From VMDJ01 sp038144195 (GTDB taxonomy: Bacteria > Pseudomonadota > Gammaproteobacteria > Chromatiales > Chromatiaceae): a stretch of DNA of 64,000 nt. The first letter of the stretch is position 1. Each line of letters opens with the position of its first letter. Position numbers and translations under genes: made by a program. The stretch covers positions 434,001 through 498,000 of the forward strand of contig JAYQNH010000002.1 of the NCBI GenBank assembly GCA_038144195.1, read 5' to 3'. The notes beneath the pieces were generated by a model that did no database searches, was not told the origin of the DNA, and worked only from the letters and a program-made list of their open reading frames with translations. Below, one piece after another: positions 11,101-17,582 of this stretch.

Positions 11101-13205
11101 TGTCCGATTACTCAATTGATTACGATGGCTCGTTTATCATTACTGATAATGTAGGTCAGGATGGCACCGATACGCTTTCAAATATTCAGCACATCCAATT
11201 TGCAGATGTTACTTACGATACCTCAATGGATATCGCATATAACAATAGTGACAACTCAATCGTTAGAACTGATAAAGCAAGTGTTAGCTTGTTCAAAACC
11301 ACTTCGGGCGGCTACGTTATAGCAGATACAAACGGAACACTTGATGGCTCCTCCTCAACTGACCCAATTCTGCTAATGAAAGGCACAAAGCCATGGACCA
11401 CCTTCAAAGGTGATCCGCTAGGCTTAATTGACTATGGCTTCTCTGGCTTTGGTGTTGTCAGTAAGAATGGCACCAAGTGGGTAGAACAAAAGTTCTATAA
11501 CAATGGCAATGCAAGTACCTCTAGTAGTCTAACCCTTGCCGAGGTATTAGCATTAGAAGCTAATTTTGGTCTCGACTTAAATCAAGATGGCGATATCGGC
11601 GATCCAGTTGATGACGTATTAGCTACAGGCAATGCCAAAGGTCTCTATAAAACCCTCTCTGGTGAGTATGTTCTCGATATCAATACACTTGATGAAGGAC
11701 ATGATTTATCTACACCAACTTTACTCACAAACAGTAGTGGTAAAGCGTTCACTAAATGGAAAGGTGATATTAAAGGGCTTCTTGAGTATGAAGCCGACGG
11801 CTCAGTAGGTGTATTTACTGTAAGTACGGGTAACCAGCTCACCTCCAGTATTATGTCTGCACTTGGTGTTCAAACTGATGCCAAGTGGGTTGAACAACGC
11901 TTTAATTCCGATGGCTCCGCCGGTGAAAGTATAAAATTAGAGTTAGTTCAAGTGCTGAACTTAGAAGCTATCTATGATGTGGATCTTACTGGTGGCAACA
12001 TCATTGGTGACTCAGTCTACACCCCTGCTCTAACTAACCTAAGTAGTGATACTGATGGCTTGGCGCTTTATAAAACAAAGGCTGGTGGTTATGTCATTGC
12101 TGATGAAGACGGAAAACTTGATGGCTCTTCTGATTTCAACCCAATTTTGTTGCTTAAGGGCACAAAGCCATTCACTGGCTTTAAGGGCGACCCAAAAGGA
12201 CTCGTTGATAATGGTGATGACTCATTTAGCGTTTACAGTGTGAGTGGGTCAAAATGGATCGAAGAAGTATTCGATGCGAATGGCGTTGCTGGTGATAAAA
12301 CTTCGTTGACACTCGCTGAACTGTTGAACAAAGAAGCATCAACTGGATTAGACCTTAATCAGGACGGAAATATAGGGGCGACAATCTCTAGTGCTATTGA
12401 TGATGCCACTAACTTTGATGTAACGAGCGACATTATCTTGACTGCTGAAACCGTTGGTGATGTTGTTAAAGGCTCAGGTAACATCTCAGTAGTCAATGAT
12501 GGTGGAACTGGTTTACACGGAGAAGATGCCACCAATGACTTTGTGATCGATGTAACATCTGACGCCGTAACGGTTTCTGGAAAATTAATTCAGATATCAT
12601 TACCTGATCATCTTGATTTTAATAATAATTATCACATTGAAATTGATGCCGGTGCATTCACTGATAGTGAAGGCTCTGTCGATACTGCAGGCATTTCTGA
12701 CAGTACAACCATTAATTTCTCAACTGTAGATCCTGGTGCTCTTGATAATGCATCTACCTCAGTGAAAATGATTGATACCGATGAAATGGCGGCGAGCTTT
12801 AATTGGATTGAAGCTGAAGGAAATGGTGACCCTGCCACCCCGAGCGCTGCCACAATTGATGTCGATGATGGTGACTATGTCTTCGTCGCTACTGATTATG
12901 GTTTATCCGATGGCGATATTCTCTCAGCAGACTTTTTGATTGAAATATCAAACTTTGCAAGTGGAGATGGTATTTACTGGGATGACCTTGGTAATGGATG
13001 GGATAAGAATGACACTTTTGATGCTTTGTTCACTGATGTAAACCAGACTGACGAGCTTACACTTACTGTTACTGGTAAGACTGGGGCAACTGAAGGGACC
13101 TTCATTATTGGCACCAAAGATGCCTACAGTGACACTACTGTGACGTCACTGGCAGAGTTCCAGGCCTTCTTGGATACCAACTACGAACCAATTTTCTACG
13201 GGTAA
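3..13205 (+). CDS. Giant RTX-type secreted repeat protein with embedded M10 metalloprotease (5' end outside window, four apparent frameshifts)
   Basis: One gene read through five reading-frame segments. The breaks are near 2020-2024 (C5 run, base missing), 3731 (base missing), 4923-4927 (extra A) and 6383-6386 (extra A). Segment order: three to four Ig/dystroglycan-cadherin-like modules, seven propeller-like repeats, a cadherin-like Ig module, about 16 tryptophan-containing repeats ending in D-x-N-x-D-G-like loops, an M10 protease with HEFGHAIGLKH and Met-turn SIMSY, RTX nonapeptides, three more repeats, an Ig-like module and a C-terminal domain. RTX proteins are normally exported by type I secretion to the surface or medium; no secretion genes are in the window, so this is inferred. 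Function could be adhesion, matrix building or protein degradation. The N-terminus lies upstream of base 1. Confidence 0.85.
985..2120 (+). repeat. Seven imperfect repeats of about 54 residues, possible seven-bladed beta-propeller
   Basis: Seven copies share the pattern SEFxINTxT, then PSVxALxDGxFxVTWxS, QD and IYGQRFxxDG. The period is close to 160 bp and copies are divergent at DNA level. Seven copies of a beta-rich 50-60 residue unit suggests a closed propeller, which is inference. The last copy spans the frameshift at 2020-2024. Confidence 0.6.
2027..3751 (+). CDS. Segment 2 of giant RTX protein: end of propeller-like repeats, cadherin-like Ig module, first W-repeat
   Basis: Starts in frame after the 2020-2024 break and has no true start codon of its own. 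It completes the seventh DGQDGSGYGIYGQR repeat. It then gives a cadherin/VCBS-like module (GTFTYTPNDDYYGDDSFTY, about 2120-2290) and an Ig-like stretch. The first tryptophan-containing repeat follows (LYKTPYGNYVISE to DLDIDLDGDISD, about 3190-3545), then a module beginning INADGVW (about 3580). Its stop at 3749-3751 is artificial; the reading continues as DYDLVLDEDNLTW one frame back. Confidence 0.75.
   Translation, partial: ADGSVLVTWSSDGQDGSGYGIYGQRISVGNDITYEVGQAPAHGSVIINNDGTFTYTPNDDYYGDDSFTYIANDGTADSASATISLTINPIEDEASIVFTQTGQLAEGATVTTGVSASDVDGDITATTYQWQTSTNPLSTIESFTLSDSDAVEYEMTLASDGSWSANFLDAFDATFSNGELATVVFDDGTNTVTASFNVDTDSTNYIASTATISGSDLPSFLADVTTINLLDDASVEFLKSDGTTVLEHLSLKQDSSNNSVSLVITGTFTEASDGTFDEGLDGKFTVDGLDELIWAHVGSSGDVGTLSDGSSTIFEFKSSSDIVAWTDLSGETEASYTASTTDLSLVNSYFRTVVTTTDDQGGITVATSDWGQYTLNPTSTVANGNDLDLYKTPYGNYVISESNLSTSDNFIDPFILHDGEYAFPELEGTAKSLMVYRSETDQITGYGVFSKDDDDWFEQRFSANGETIKDADDLAIAPVEYTLTQILNKESHYDLDIDLDGDISDTITSDNELTNSSINADGVWLTNLDTANSKIGSLTFTDSSNAQKVYEVEGLLTDLDNLVLAFEVQITTSY
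3733..4938 (+). CDS. Segment 3 of giant RTX protein: end of NADGVW module, two W-repeats
   Basis: Continues segment 2 in frame 1. It contains the remainder of the NADGVW module and a beta-rich region (3820-4440). Two tryptophan-containing repeats follow, beginning SLYKTETDAYIIAD (about 4460) and NVYESLSGEYLVD (about 4815). The latter is cut by an extra A in the run at 4923-4927. The corresponding place in later repeat copies reads GGCAAAGCC, so the extra base is visible by internal comparison. Confidence 0.75.
   Translation, partial: DYDLVLDEDNLTWTASHPDTDEVELSGSYDLSDASDITAGITHFVIDSRLPQGIWSESSAGNATLTFKNSSTDTADHDTYTISGTDWSNADLTLQLPNDFNYALAITTVDSESGTWAATYSKELTAEISGGVITSINFETDEPISFSELDPEVPGLSLTSNVSGVDFTTLSITDNTDITNINISDDGHLLFMNNTDVVHVMDITVGSDKVTLTDSISGTYEGDATAVTHFAIDTQERSPAESGLSLYKTETDAYIIADTGLSGLIGTDSQFDPLLLMDGGKAFSKYKGTLSGLFETDSGFSLITTDSSKWYEYQFSSNGEAGDYSSKTLTEILALESTHGVDLNADGDIGDPVVSIQALGDDHNVYESLSGEYLVDITGLDVAHDLSSPLLLKDSTGKSLF
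4928..6427 (+). CDS. Segment 4 of giant RTX protein: W-repeats with an inserted Ig-like module
   Basis: Frame 2 continuation after 4927. The repeat in progress is interrupted after WIEQQFS by an Ig/cadherin-like module (about 5051-5286; TYTATLSDG, LPTGLTFDPSTKTFT) and resumes at VAGDSNKLTYTELL. From 5288 the first copy of the 1,572-bp tandem unit begins. The segment ends out of frame because of an extra A at 6383-6386; the second repeat copy at the equivalent site (7953) lacks it. Confidence 0.75.
   Translation, partial: AFSKWKGELKSLVKHDDGTFSVFSKDGTGTDAEASWIEQQFSPETFEFVYDDGVTSGVTYTATLSDGTALPTGLTFDPSTKTFTSTLGNFDFDVLEVTVTATVTADSTSTTDTFELTIAGGVAGDSNKLTYTELLNKEALFDIDLNLDGTTGDALDTSIGDASTHALTNEDEGYTLFKTATGGYVLADASGTLDGTSSTDPMLLMKGTKPFSAFKGDPKGLIAYTDTDGNITGYGVLSVDSTSGKWNEQAFDQHGVSGTATTLTLTEVLAKEATHDLDLDQDGVKGDPAVSIEAEGDGYNVYKSLSGEYIIDADTVDPTDATLKYFADDAVLLQDSSGKAFAKWKGELKSLVEHDDGSFSVFSKDGTGTDAEATWIEQQFTDAGVAGDSIKLTYTELLNKEALFDIDLSRDTTPTIGDTVDTTVGDASTHALTNEDGGYTLFKTVTGGYVLADASGTLDATSSTNTDPMLLMKGTKVFDGFKGDPKGLNCLYQFVWCDL
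5288..9370 (+). repeat. 1,572-bp tandem repeat, 2.6 nearly identical copies
   Basis: Copy 1 is 5288-6860 (1,573 bp because of one extra A), copy 2 is 6861-8432 and partial copy 3 is 8433-9370. Copies differ at only scattered bases, for example AATAATCTC in copy 2 against AATAAGCTC in copy 3. The unit encodes 524 residues made of four alternating sub-repeats: type A with GGYVLADASGTLD and type B with YKSLSGE. The unit length is a multiple of three, so copy number can change without breaking the frame. The near-identity points to recent duplication or gene conversion. Confidence 0.9.
6360..13205 (+). CDS. Segment 5 of giant RTX protein: W-repeat array, M10 metalloprotease, RTX repeats, C-terminal region
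   Basis: The largest unbroken piece (2,281 codons; the first few are out of frame). Order: tandem tryptophan-containing repeats to 9370; second NADGVW-like module (VNTDGVWIT, 9370-9670); M10 protease (about 9720-10975) with HEFGHAIGLKH at 10392-10424 and SIMSY about 25 residues later. RTX nonapeptides (GGDGNDTIT, GGKGNDLID) lie at about 10977-11070. Three more W-repeats follow (11280-12380), then an Ig-like region (12390-12730) and a final acidic domain to NYEPIFYG. The stop is followed by a strong hairpin. By family knowledge the His residues of HExxHxxGxxH bind zinc and Glu is catalytic. Confidence 0.85.
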   Translation: MTASRVTLKGLIAYTNSFGVICKDGTGDDVDAKWSEQVFDQYGVSGTATSLTFTEILVKEVTYNVDLNGDTLVGDPAISIEAEGDDYNVYKSLSGEFLIDANSVTANDNFTGNVLLLKDSSDKAFDKWKGTTKGLLKYSDGSFGVFSKDGSGDDADATWVEQQFTSVGVAGDSNNLTYTELLYKEALFDIVLNLDGTTGDALDTSVGDASTHALTNEDEGYTLFKTATGGYVLADASGTLDGTSSTDPMLLMKGTKPFSAFKGDPKGLIAYTDTDGNITGYGVLSVDSTSGKWNEQAFDQHGVSGTATTLTLTEVLAKEATHDLDLDQDGVKGDPAVSIEAEGDGYNVYKSLSGEYIIDADTVDPTDATLKYFADDAVLLQDSSGKAFAKWKGELKSLVEHDDGSFSVFSKDGTGTDAEATWIEQQFTDAGVAGDSIKLTYTELLNKEALFDIDLSRDTTPTIGDTVDTTVGDASTHALTNEDGGYTLFKTVTGGYVLADASGTLDATSSTNTDPMLLMKGTKVFDGFKGDPKGLIAYTNSFGVICKDGTGDDVDAKWSEQVFDQYGVSGTATSLTFTEILVKEVTYNVDLNGDTLVGDPAISIEAEGDDYNVYKSLSGEFLIDANSVTANDNFTGNVLLLKDSSDKAFDKWKGTTKGLLKYSDGSFGVFSKDGSGDDADATWVEQQFTSVGVAGDSNKLTYTELLNKEALFDIDLNLDGTTGDALDTSVGDASTHALTNEDEGYTLFKTATGGYVLADASGTLDGTSSTDPMLLMKGTKPFSAFKGDPKGLIAYTDTDGNITGYGVLSVDSTSGKWNEQAFDQHGVSGTATTLTLTEVLAKEATHDLDLDQDGVKGDPAVSIEAEGDGYNVYKSLSGEYIIDADTVDPTDATLKYFADDAVLLQDSSGKAFAKWKGELKSLVEHDDGSFSVFSKDGTGTDAEATWIEQQFTDAGVAGDSIKLTYTELLNKEALFDIDLSRDTTPTIGDTVDTTVGDASTHALTNTTVNTDGVWITSTESNLLGTLTFMLGGEDQVFEVTGTFTALDDNQLQLVTPDGTTCGLTIDATDTSAITWSATDGTDSYSGTLKASDSGIIAFTLDDAETILAPAPAISTRSNDQSTVVNDAETAALSVAQQFYQTATQNGLRIVSMDEITTASEFDSSLDESTLSSLMQMANATSNTAGSASVSVIGDGTVAVDSLIGGYKWDTNGEDLTWSLYTGAVGYDDSYYSTAEYDDSVAAITDSASVALAFDAWDAASALDFAQVTETAGSPNTVGDIRIAYSDSMPLNQSTPDPTDRAAAFAFYPSTSSIGGDSWFDSGNVSGYTGNQTLTEGSYGYQTLLHEFGHAIGLKHPFESGVTLPSSEDNNRYSIMSYTAGDNIYIPVDLTFTDYGNGAYSYSWSYAAMGPVTPMLYDVAAVEHLYGVSTDTNTDDTTYTANINGFITIVDSDGNDTLDASAETTDSIINLAPGSFSSIGVTTEEALAQTMIDNANFNGVTLSDAQKDGVKDYLISTFDSSIYLGQDNVSIAFSAEIENAIGGDGNDTITGNDLDNVLEGGKGNDLIDGSGGSNTAVYSGNMSDYSIDYDGSFIITDNVGQDGTDTLSNIQHIQFADVTYDTSMDIAYNNSDNSIVRTDKASVSLFKTTSGGYVIADTNGTLDGSSSTDPILLMKGTKPWTTFKGDPLGLIDYGFSGFGVVSKNGTKWVEQKFYNNGNASTSSSLTLAEVLALEANFGLDLNQDGDIGDPVDDVLATGNAKGLYKTLSGEYVLDINTLDEGHDLSTPTLLTNSSGKAFTKWKGDIKGLLEYEADGSVGVFTVSTGNQLTSSIMSALGVQTDAKWVEQRFNSDGSAGESIKLELVQVLNLEAIYDVDLTGGNIIGDSVYTPALTNLSSDTDGLALYKTKAGGYVIADEDGKLDGSSDFNPILLLKGTKPFTGFKGDPKGLVDNGDDSFSVYSVSGSKWIEEVFDANGVAGDKTSLTLAELLNKEASTGLDLNQDGNIGATISSAIDDATNFDVTSDIILTAETVGDVVKGSGNISVVNDGGTGLHGEDATNDFVIDVTSDAVTVSGKLIQISLPDHLDFNNNYHIEIDAGAFTDSEGSVDTAGISDSTTINFSTVDPGALDNASTSVKMIDTDEMAASFNWIEAEGNGDPATPSAATIDVDDGDYVFVATDYGLSDGDILSADFLIEISNFASGDGIYWDDLGNGWDKNDTFDALFTDVNQTDELTLTVTGKTGATEGTFIIGTKDAYSDTTVTSLAEFQAFLDTNYEPIFYG

Positions 13206-13219
13206 TTTAAGTTCAGCAT

Positions 13220-13249
13220 GCTTTATGAGTGGCTTGTCACTCATAAAGC
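13220..13249 (+). terminator. Hairpin after giant RTX gene
   Basis: A perfect 12-bp stem (GCTTTATGAGTG / CACTCATAAAGC) with a 6-base loop lies 15 bases after the stop codon. The T run that follows is weak and delayed, so it may terminate or only protect the 3' end. The rest of the gap up to 13440 shows no gene. Confidence 0.5.
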
Positions 13250-13445
13250 CACTGCACTTTTAGCGCTTGGGATTGATTCTGATAGGTATCCGTTTTATTA
13301 AGTGCTTTTTTCTTAAAATAGAGATTACCTTTAGAAAACATGGTTTTGATAAGCCCATTTATTCCTATAAAGTCATAAAACCCCATTATTTTATTGATAG
13401 TGGTTTTTGTGTTTTCATCTATCTTTCGTTTAGGAGGAGAAAATT

Positions 13446-13634
13446 ATGTCTACATATTCTTGTAATGTTTGCGGCATGGCAGTCAACGCAACCTGCGCTA
13501 AGTGCAATGTTGAGCTGGTAAATGACACCCTGACCCTTGATGATGGCTCAGAAGTTGAGATTTCTAAGTGTCCGCAGTGTGATGGCAAGATCAAAAGCCC
13601 ACAATGTTGTGGCGCAGATATGGCCGCTGGGTAA
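13446..13634 (+). CDS. Small cysteine-rich zinc-ribbon protein (62 aa)
   Basis: A strong ribosome binding site (GGAGG) lies 9 bases before ATG, so expression is likely. The protein has four paired cysteine knuckles: CNVC, CAKC, CPQC and a terminal CC. These suggest two zinc ribbons. No catalytic domain is visible and I do not recognise a named gene. Small zinc ribbons of this kind are conserved hypotheticals in proteobacteria. It is a single-gene unit between two hairpins. Confidence 0.75.
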   Translation: MSTYSCNVCGMAVNATCAKCNVELVNDTLTLDDGSEVEISKCPQCDGKIKSPQCCGADMAAG

Positions 13635-13651
13635 ATTTAGCGCAAAAAAAT

Positions 13652-13678
13652 GCCCCACCTTGGTGGGGCCAGTCTTTT
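13652..13678 (+). terminator. Rho-independent terminator after zinc-ribbon gene
   Basis: The stem GCCCCACC/GGTGGGGC has a 2-base centre and is followed by CAGTCTTTT. An A-rich tract precedes it, so it could also work for minus-strand transcription from the gene ending at 13762. Confidence 0.65.
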
Positions 13679-13761
13679 AGGAGGTTGCACTGATGAGACC
13701 ATCACTTCAACCACCATCCTATTGGTTAAGGTAGACCATATCCGGATAAAAGCAAGGGCTT

Positions 13762-14520
13762 TTAGGATTTCATGGCATCAGGCCAGACAATCACTGAATG
13801 AACGCCTTGGCCGCGATATAACGGCACACCCTCTTTTGCCTCAGGATCAAAGGGATCATGCTCGCTTGCCAGAGCCATGCTGACAAAATGATTGGCGGTA
13901 AATTCATCTTGCCACGAGGTATCTTGATCAAAATCTGCCGGCTTCATTGGCGGCTCTCGACGGTTTCGCTCGACTGCAAACACCACTCGTTCATTGTTCT
14001 CGTTGCGTGAGATTACCATCCAATTCACCCAGCGCATTCGAAAAGTCACCTTGTAGCCCATCTCTTCAAGCTTCGCTTGAAGAATATTACCGCCAACATC
14101 GGTGAGTTCCAGATCCGATAATTCGACTGGCTGATCATTACTGATGGCATCTGGATCCATTGGAATACGCATATCTGAGCAATCGGTTAGCCCCCAACCT
14201 TTATCCACTACCTCTACTCGATCCTTCAATACACGCAGTCGCATGAAACAGGCCTTACCGCCCGTTTGCTCTGCCAAACCTTCAACTGATTCAGGATTAG
14301 TCACCTCATCCTGGAACATCTCGCCTTGCTCGTTCAAATAGCCGACGTGATAAAGCTGAGAGCCATTCAAGAAAGTCAGGTGCGCAAAAAGATCACCATC
14401 GTTGTAGTAATGGATCCAATTTAATTCGTATTTACCAGCTTGCTTCTTTAGATGCTCCCATACGTAGACGGTCATCATCTCAAAAGGGGCATTAATTCCG
14501 CCCTGCTGTGTTCCTGCCAT
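13762..14520 (-). CDS. Conserved hypothetical protein (252 aa)
   Basis: An unbroken soluble-looking protein with no signal peptide or membrane segment. It is rich in aromatic and acidic residues (VYVWEHLKK, YELNWIHYYNDGDLFAH). It contains a single Cys pair region (KACFMRL, TDCSDM) but no clear metal motif. I do not recognise the family. It sits alone between the terminator at 13652 and moaA, transcribed in the same direction as moaA with a 113-bp gap. Confidence 0.7.
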   Translation of the reverse strand: MAGTQQGGINAPFEMMTVYVWEHLKKQAGKYELNWIHYYNDGDLFAHLTFLNGSQLYHVGYLNEQGEMFQDEVTNPESVEGLAEQTGGKACFMRLRVLKDRVEVVDKGWGLTDCSDMRIPMDPDAISNDQPVELSDLELTDVGGNILQAKLEEMGYKVTFRMRWVNWMVISRNENNERVVFAVERNRREPPMKPADFDQDTSWQDEFTANHFVSMALASEHDPFDPEAKEGVPLYRGQGVHSVIVWPDAMKS

Positions 14521-14633
14521 GCCAATCCTCAGCCAATTAATTCTTAGGGGCAGAATTAGAGCATGTTAGAAGAACGCTTGAAATGACAAAACCCAGTTGA
14601 TTTTCTGTGCAAATATAATTGCTTTCTAGAAAC

Positions 14634-15620
14634 CTAACCGCCAGTGGTATTCATAAAGCGTACAACCTGTGCGCCATCTGCCAAACGGGTGTGATCAAAG
14701 TCATGCCCCTTAGGCTTGCGCTCCATTGCCTTGAGAATAATGTCACGTAACTCTTGGTCGCTTGCGCCTTCTCGTAGCGGCGCACGTAGATCAACCGAAT
14801 CATCTTGACCCAAGCAAAGATAAAGCACACCAGTACAGGTCAATCGAACACGGTTACATGACTCACAAAAGTTATGACTGTAAGGCGCAATGAAACCAAT
14901 ACGTTGACCGGTTTGCGCAATGTTGTGGTATCGAGATGGGCCACCGGTTTGATAATCGCTTGGTGTCAGCGTCCAACGCTTCTCGATATCTGCCTTCGCG
15001 TCTTCCAAAGACCAAAAATGATCATCACGAAGCTGACCGATATCACCCATTGGCATGGATTCAATCACGCTCAAATCAAAACCACGCTCACCACACCATG
15101 CGAGCAGCTGATCCAGCTCAGAATCGTTAATACCTTTTAACGCAACCGCATTGATCTTGACCTTAAGACCCGCATCAACAGCCGCATCAATTCCGCGCAT
15201 CACATCATCGTATTTACCGAGACGCGTCAGCTCTTCGAACTTAGTTTTATCCAAGGTATCAAGAGAAACGTTCACACGCTTAACGCCGAGATCTTTCAGG
15301 GGCTTTGAAAATTTATCGAGCAATGCGCCATTCGTCGTCAAGGTAAGTTCTTCAAGACCCGAACCCAATTGCGCACCCAGGTGTTCAAATAAGGAGAGAA
15401 TATCTCGACGCACCAAAGGCTCACCGCCGGTGATCCGCAGCTTCTGCACACCCAATCCAATAAACACCGAGCAGATACGCTGAAGCTCCTCGAGCGTCAG
15501 CAAGTCTTTACGTGGCAAGAAGGTCATATCTTCTGCCATACAGTAGTTGCAACGATAGTTACAACGGTCAGTGACGGAGACGCGCAGATAAGTGACTGCA
15601 CGACCAAACGGATCAATCAT
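14634..15620 (-). CDS. moaA: GTP 3',8-cyclase, molybdenum cofactor biosynthesis protein A
   Basis: A radical-SAM enzyme that starts molybdopterin synthesis by converting GTP to 3',8-cyclo-7,8-dihydro-GTP. The N-terminal 4Fe-4S motif CNYRCNYC and the C-terminal cluster motif CESCNRVRLTCTG are both present. The protein ends in the conserved Gly-Gly (MNTTGG). Start chosen at MIDPFGRAVTYLRVS (ATG 15618-15620), giving 328 residues, the usual size. An in-frame upstream ATG would add 54 residues that overlap the neighbouring gene and look like no family member. No other moa gene is nearby. Confidence 0.93.
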   Translation of the reverse strand: MIDPFGRAVTYLRVSVTDRCNYRCNYCMAEDMTFLPRKDLLTLEELQRICSVFIGLGVQKLRITGGEPLVRRDILSLFEHLGAQLGSGLEELTLTTNGALLDKFSKPLKDLGVKRVNVSLDTLDKTKFEELTRLGKYDDVMRGIDAAVDAGLKVKINAVALKGINDSELDQLLAWCGERGFDLSVIESMPMGDIGQLRDDHFWSLEDAKADIEKRWTLTPSDYQTGGPSRYHNIAQTGQRIGFIAPYSHNFCESCNRVRLTCTGVLYLCLGQDDSVDLRAPLREGASDQELRDIILKAMERKPKGHDFDHTRLADGAQVVRFMNTTGG

Positions 15621-15669
15621 GGGTGCTCTCGAATTACGAGCCGTCAGTATAGGCGAAAAACCACCTGAA

Positions 15670-17490
15670 TCACTGCACAGAGGGTGGGATTTCCCCGAGC
15701 GCCAATAAGTGACTGACATATGTGTAAGGCTCCGCCTGAGTAATTTGGCGAGCACGCTGAGCGGCCTCAATCGCCATCTCACGAATCTGTGGGTCTGCTG
15801 AACGTAGACTCACGCGAATCAAGGTGGCTGAGGCTGAGATCAACGAGGCATCTGCATGTGCCGGCGTCGCACCTAAACCAGGAAGCAACTGCTGATCCGT
15901 TTTACGCCAACCCGACGCACCGTAAAAACGTTGCCATGCCTGCTGTGTGAGTTGGTCTCGCCATTCAATCAATACCGGATCTGAAGAAATATACGAAAGA
16001 TAGTCCAAGCCTTGGATCAAGTACGCATAGTCATCCAGTCCGGTTTGACCCACCGCTTGTCCTGCTTCTTCAGAACGCCAGAGTCGACCGTTTTGCCACA
16101 AACGATCACGTAAGCTATACGCCAATTCACTCGCCTGTGATGCATAGTCGGATTGAGGGAATTGTTGCGCCGCTAAGGCCAAGCTTCCGAGCATTAGGCC
16201 ATTCCAAGCCGCGAGGACCTTTTCATCGCGTGGCGGCATGCGTGTTGCGCGGCGTTGTAGCAAGGTACTTTTAATCTGAGCGAGACGCTCAAACATTTGC
16301 GCCTCCGTCACTCCGCTTTTCTCTGCTAATACCGCAACACTTTCACCTTGCATCGGCAAGAAGCCCGCCGGTAAGGCTGCAAAGCCTTGCATCGACCAAT
16401 AAGCTTTCGCCAGCTCCGCATCCTCTTTACCTAACTGCGCGAGCAACTCTTCATCTGTCCAGAGATAACTTCCACCTTCGATATCATTCTCATCGATCGC
16501 AGATAGGCTCGAGATGTATTGTCCTTTTTTCTCACGCATGTCCGAGCTCGAAAAATCCAAGGTCAACCGTGCCATACCCAGATAGTCTTCTCGACCATAG
16601 ATCTGACCTGCCATGAGATAGACTCGCGCTAACTGAGCTTGGTTATAGAGCATCTTTTCAAAGTGAGGCACTTCCCATGACGGGTCAACGGTATAACGAA
16701 AGAAGCCTTCTTTAATATGATCACGCATACCGAACTTCGCCATGTTATCCAAGGTGAGTTCAACCCATTGATCCAGACCAGGCACCTCAATCGGCAAACT
16801 GGCACGCAGGGTCAGTACCGCGAGTAATTGGGCTTCTAAAGGGAACTTGCTTTCATGACCGATGCCACCTGCTAGAGGATCAGCCACCATCATGATCTGC
16901 TGTAAATAACGCTGAGCGATCTGAGGGAAGTTCATTGCAGGCTCAGCAGAGTTTTGTGCATTAGCACTTAGCGCCAAGGTCGCGCGTCTAGCTAACTCAC
17001 GCGTTTTATCACGCTCGCTATCCCAGGTAAGTTGAAGCTTCTGCAGCACCTGCTGAAATTGATCCGGCTGCATATAGGTAGAACCGATGAGTGGATACCC
17101 TTCAGGTGTCAGAAAGACCGTTAGCGGCCATCCTGCTTGACCATTGGTACGCTCGGTGTAATCCATCAAGTAGTCATCCAACGCGCTGTGCAATTCACGA
17201 TCGAGCTTTACTGGTATGTAATGCTTGTTCATCAAGGCAGCAATTTCCTTGTCTTTAAAGCTCTCCTTTTGCATCACATGACACCAGTGACAGGCAAAAT
17301 AACCACTCGATATAAGAATGAGCTTGTCGTCAGCTTGAGCTTTTTCGAGCACCTTTGCATTCCAATCCTGCCAAGCCACAGGATCACTGCCGTGTAACGC
17401 TAAATATGGTGATGGATGATTTTCCAGCTGATTACTTAAGCCAAATGCCGCTGGAGATAAGAACAGAAAAAGGAACAGTCTTGCCAACAT
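15670..17490 (-). CDS. Exported thioredoxin-fold DUF255 (YyaL/SSP411-like) protein
   Basis: 606 residues. An N-terminal hydrophobic signal sequence (MLARLFLFLFLSPAAFG) is followed by the DUF255 thioredoxin-like domain. Its hallmark NPVAW-like segment reads SDPVAWQDW, with active-site-like CHWCHVM at about residue 66-72. Then comes an alpha/alpha-barrel region (AAWNGLMLGSLALA). Family members are usually cytoplasmic and somewhat longer; the signal peptide suggests a periplasmic version. Biochemical role is unknown. It is followed at 49 bp by moaA on the same strand. Confidence 0.8.
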   Translation of the reverse strand: MLARLFLFLFLSPAAFGLSNQLENHPSPYLALHGSDPVAWQDWNAKVLEKAQADDKLILISSGYFACHWCHVMQKESFKDKEIAALMNKHYIPVKLDRELHSALDDYLMDYTERTNGQAGWPLTVFLTPEGYPLIGSTYMQPDQFQQVLQKLQLTWDSERDKTRELARRATLALSANAQNSAEPAMNFPQIAQRYLQQIMMVADPLAGGIGHESKFPLEAQLLAVLTLRASLPIEVPGLDQWVELTLDNMAKFGMRDHIKEGFFRYTVDPSWEVPHFEKMLYNQAQLARVYLMAGQIYGREDYLGMARLTLDFSSSDMREKKGQYISSLSAIDENDIEGGSYLWTDEELLAQLGKEDAELAKAYWSMQGFAALPAGFLPMQGESVAVLAEKSGVTEAQMFERLAQIKSTLLQRRATRMPPRDEKVLAAWNGLMLGSLALAAQQFPQSDYASQASELAYSLRDRLWQNGRLWRSEEAGQAVGQTGLDDYAYLIQGLDYLSYISSDPVLIEWRDQLTQQAWQRFYGASGWRKTDQQLLPGLGATPAHADASLISASATLIRVSLRSADPQIREMAIEAAQRARQITQAEPYTYVSHLLALGEIPPSVQ

Positions 17491-17582
17491 CAGTTATCAC
17501 TCTTGTTTGGAATAACAAGAGCTTAGATCGACTCAACGGGAAAATTTCATTAGATTAATTGGGTGTGAAAACCCGGGCAGAA

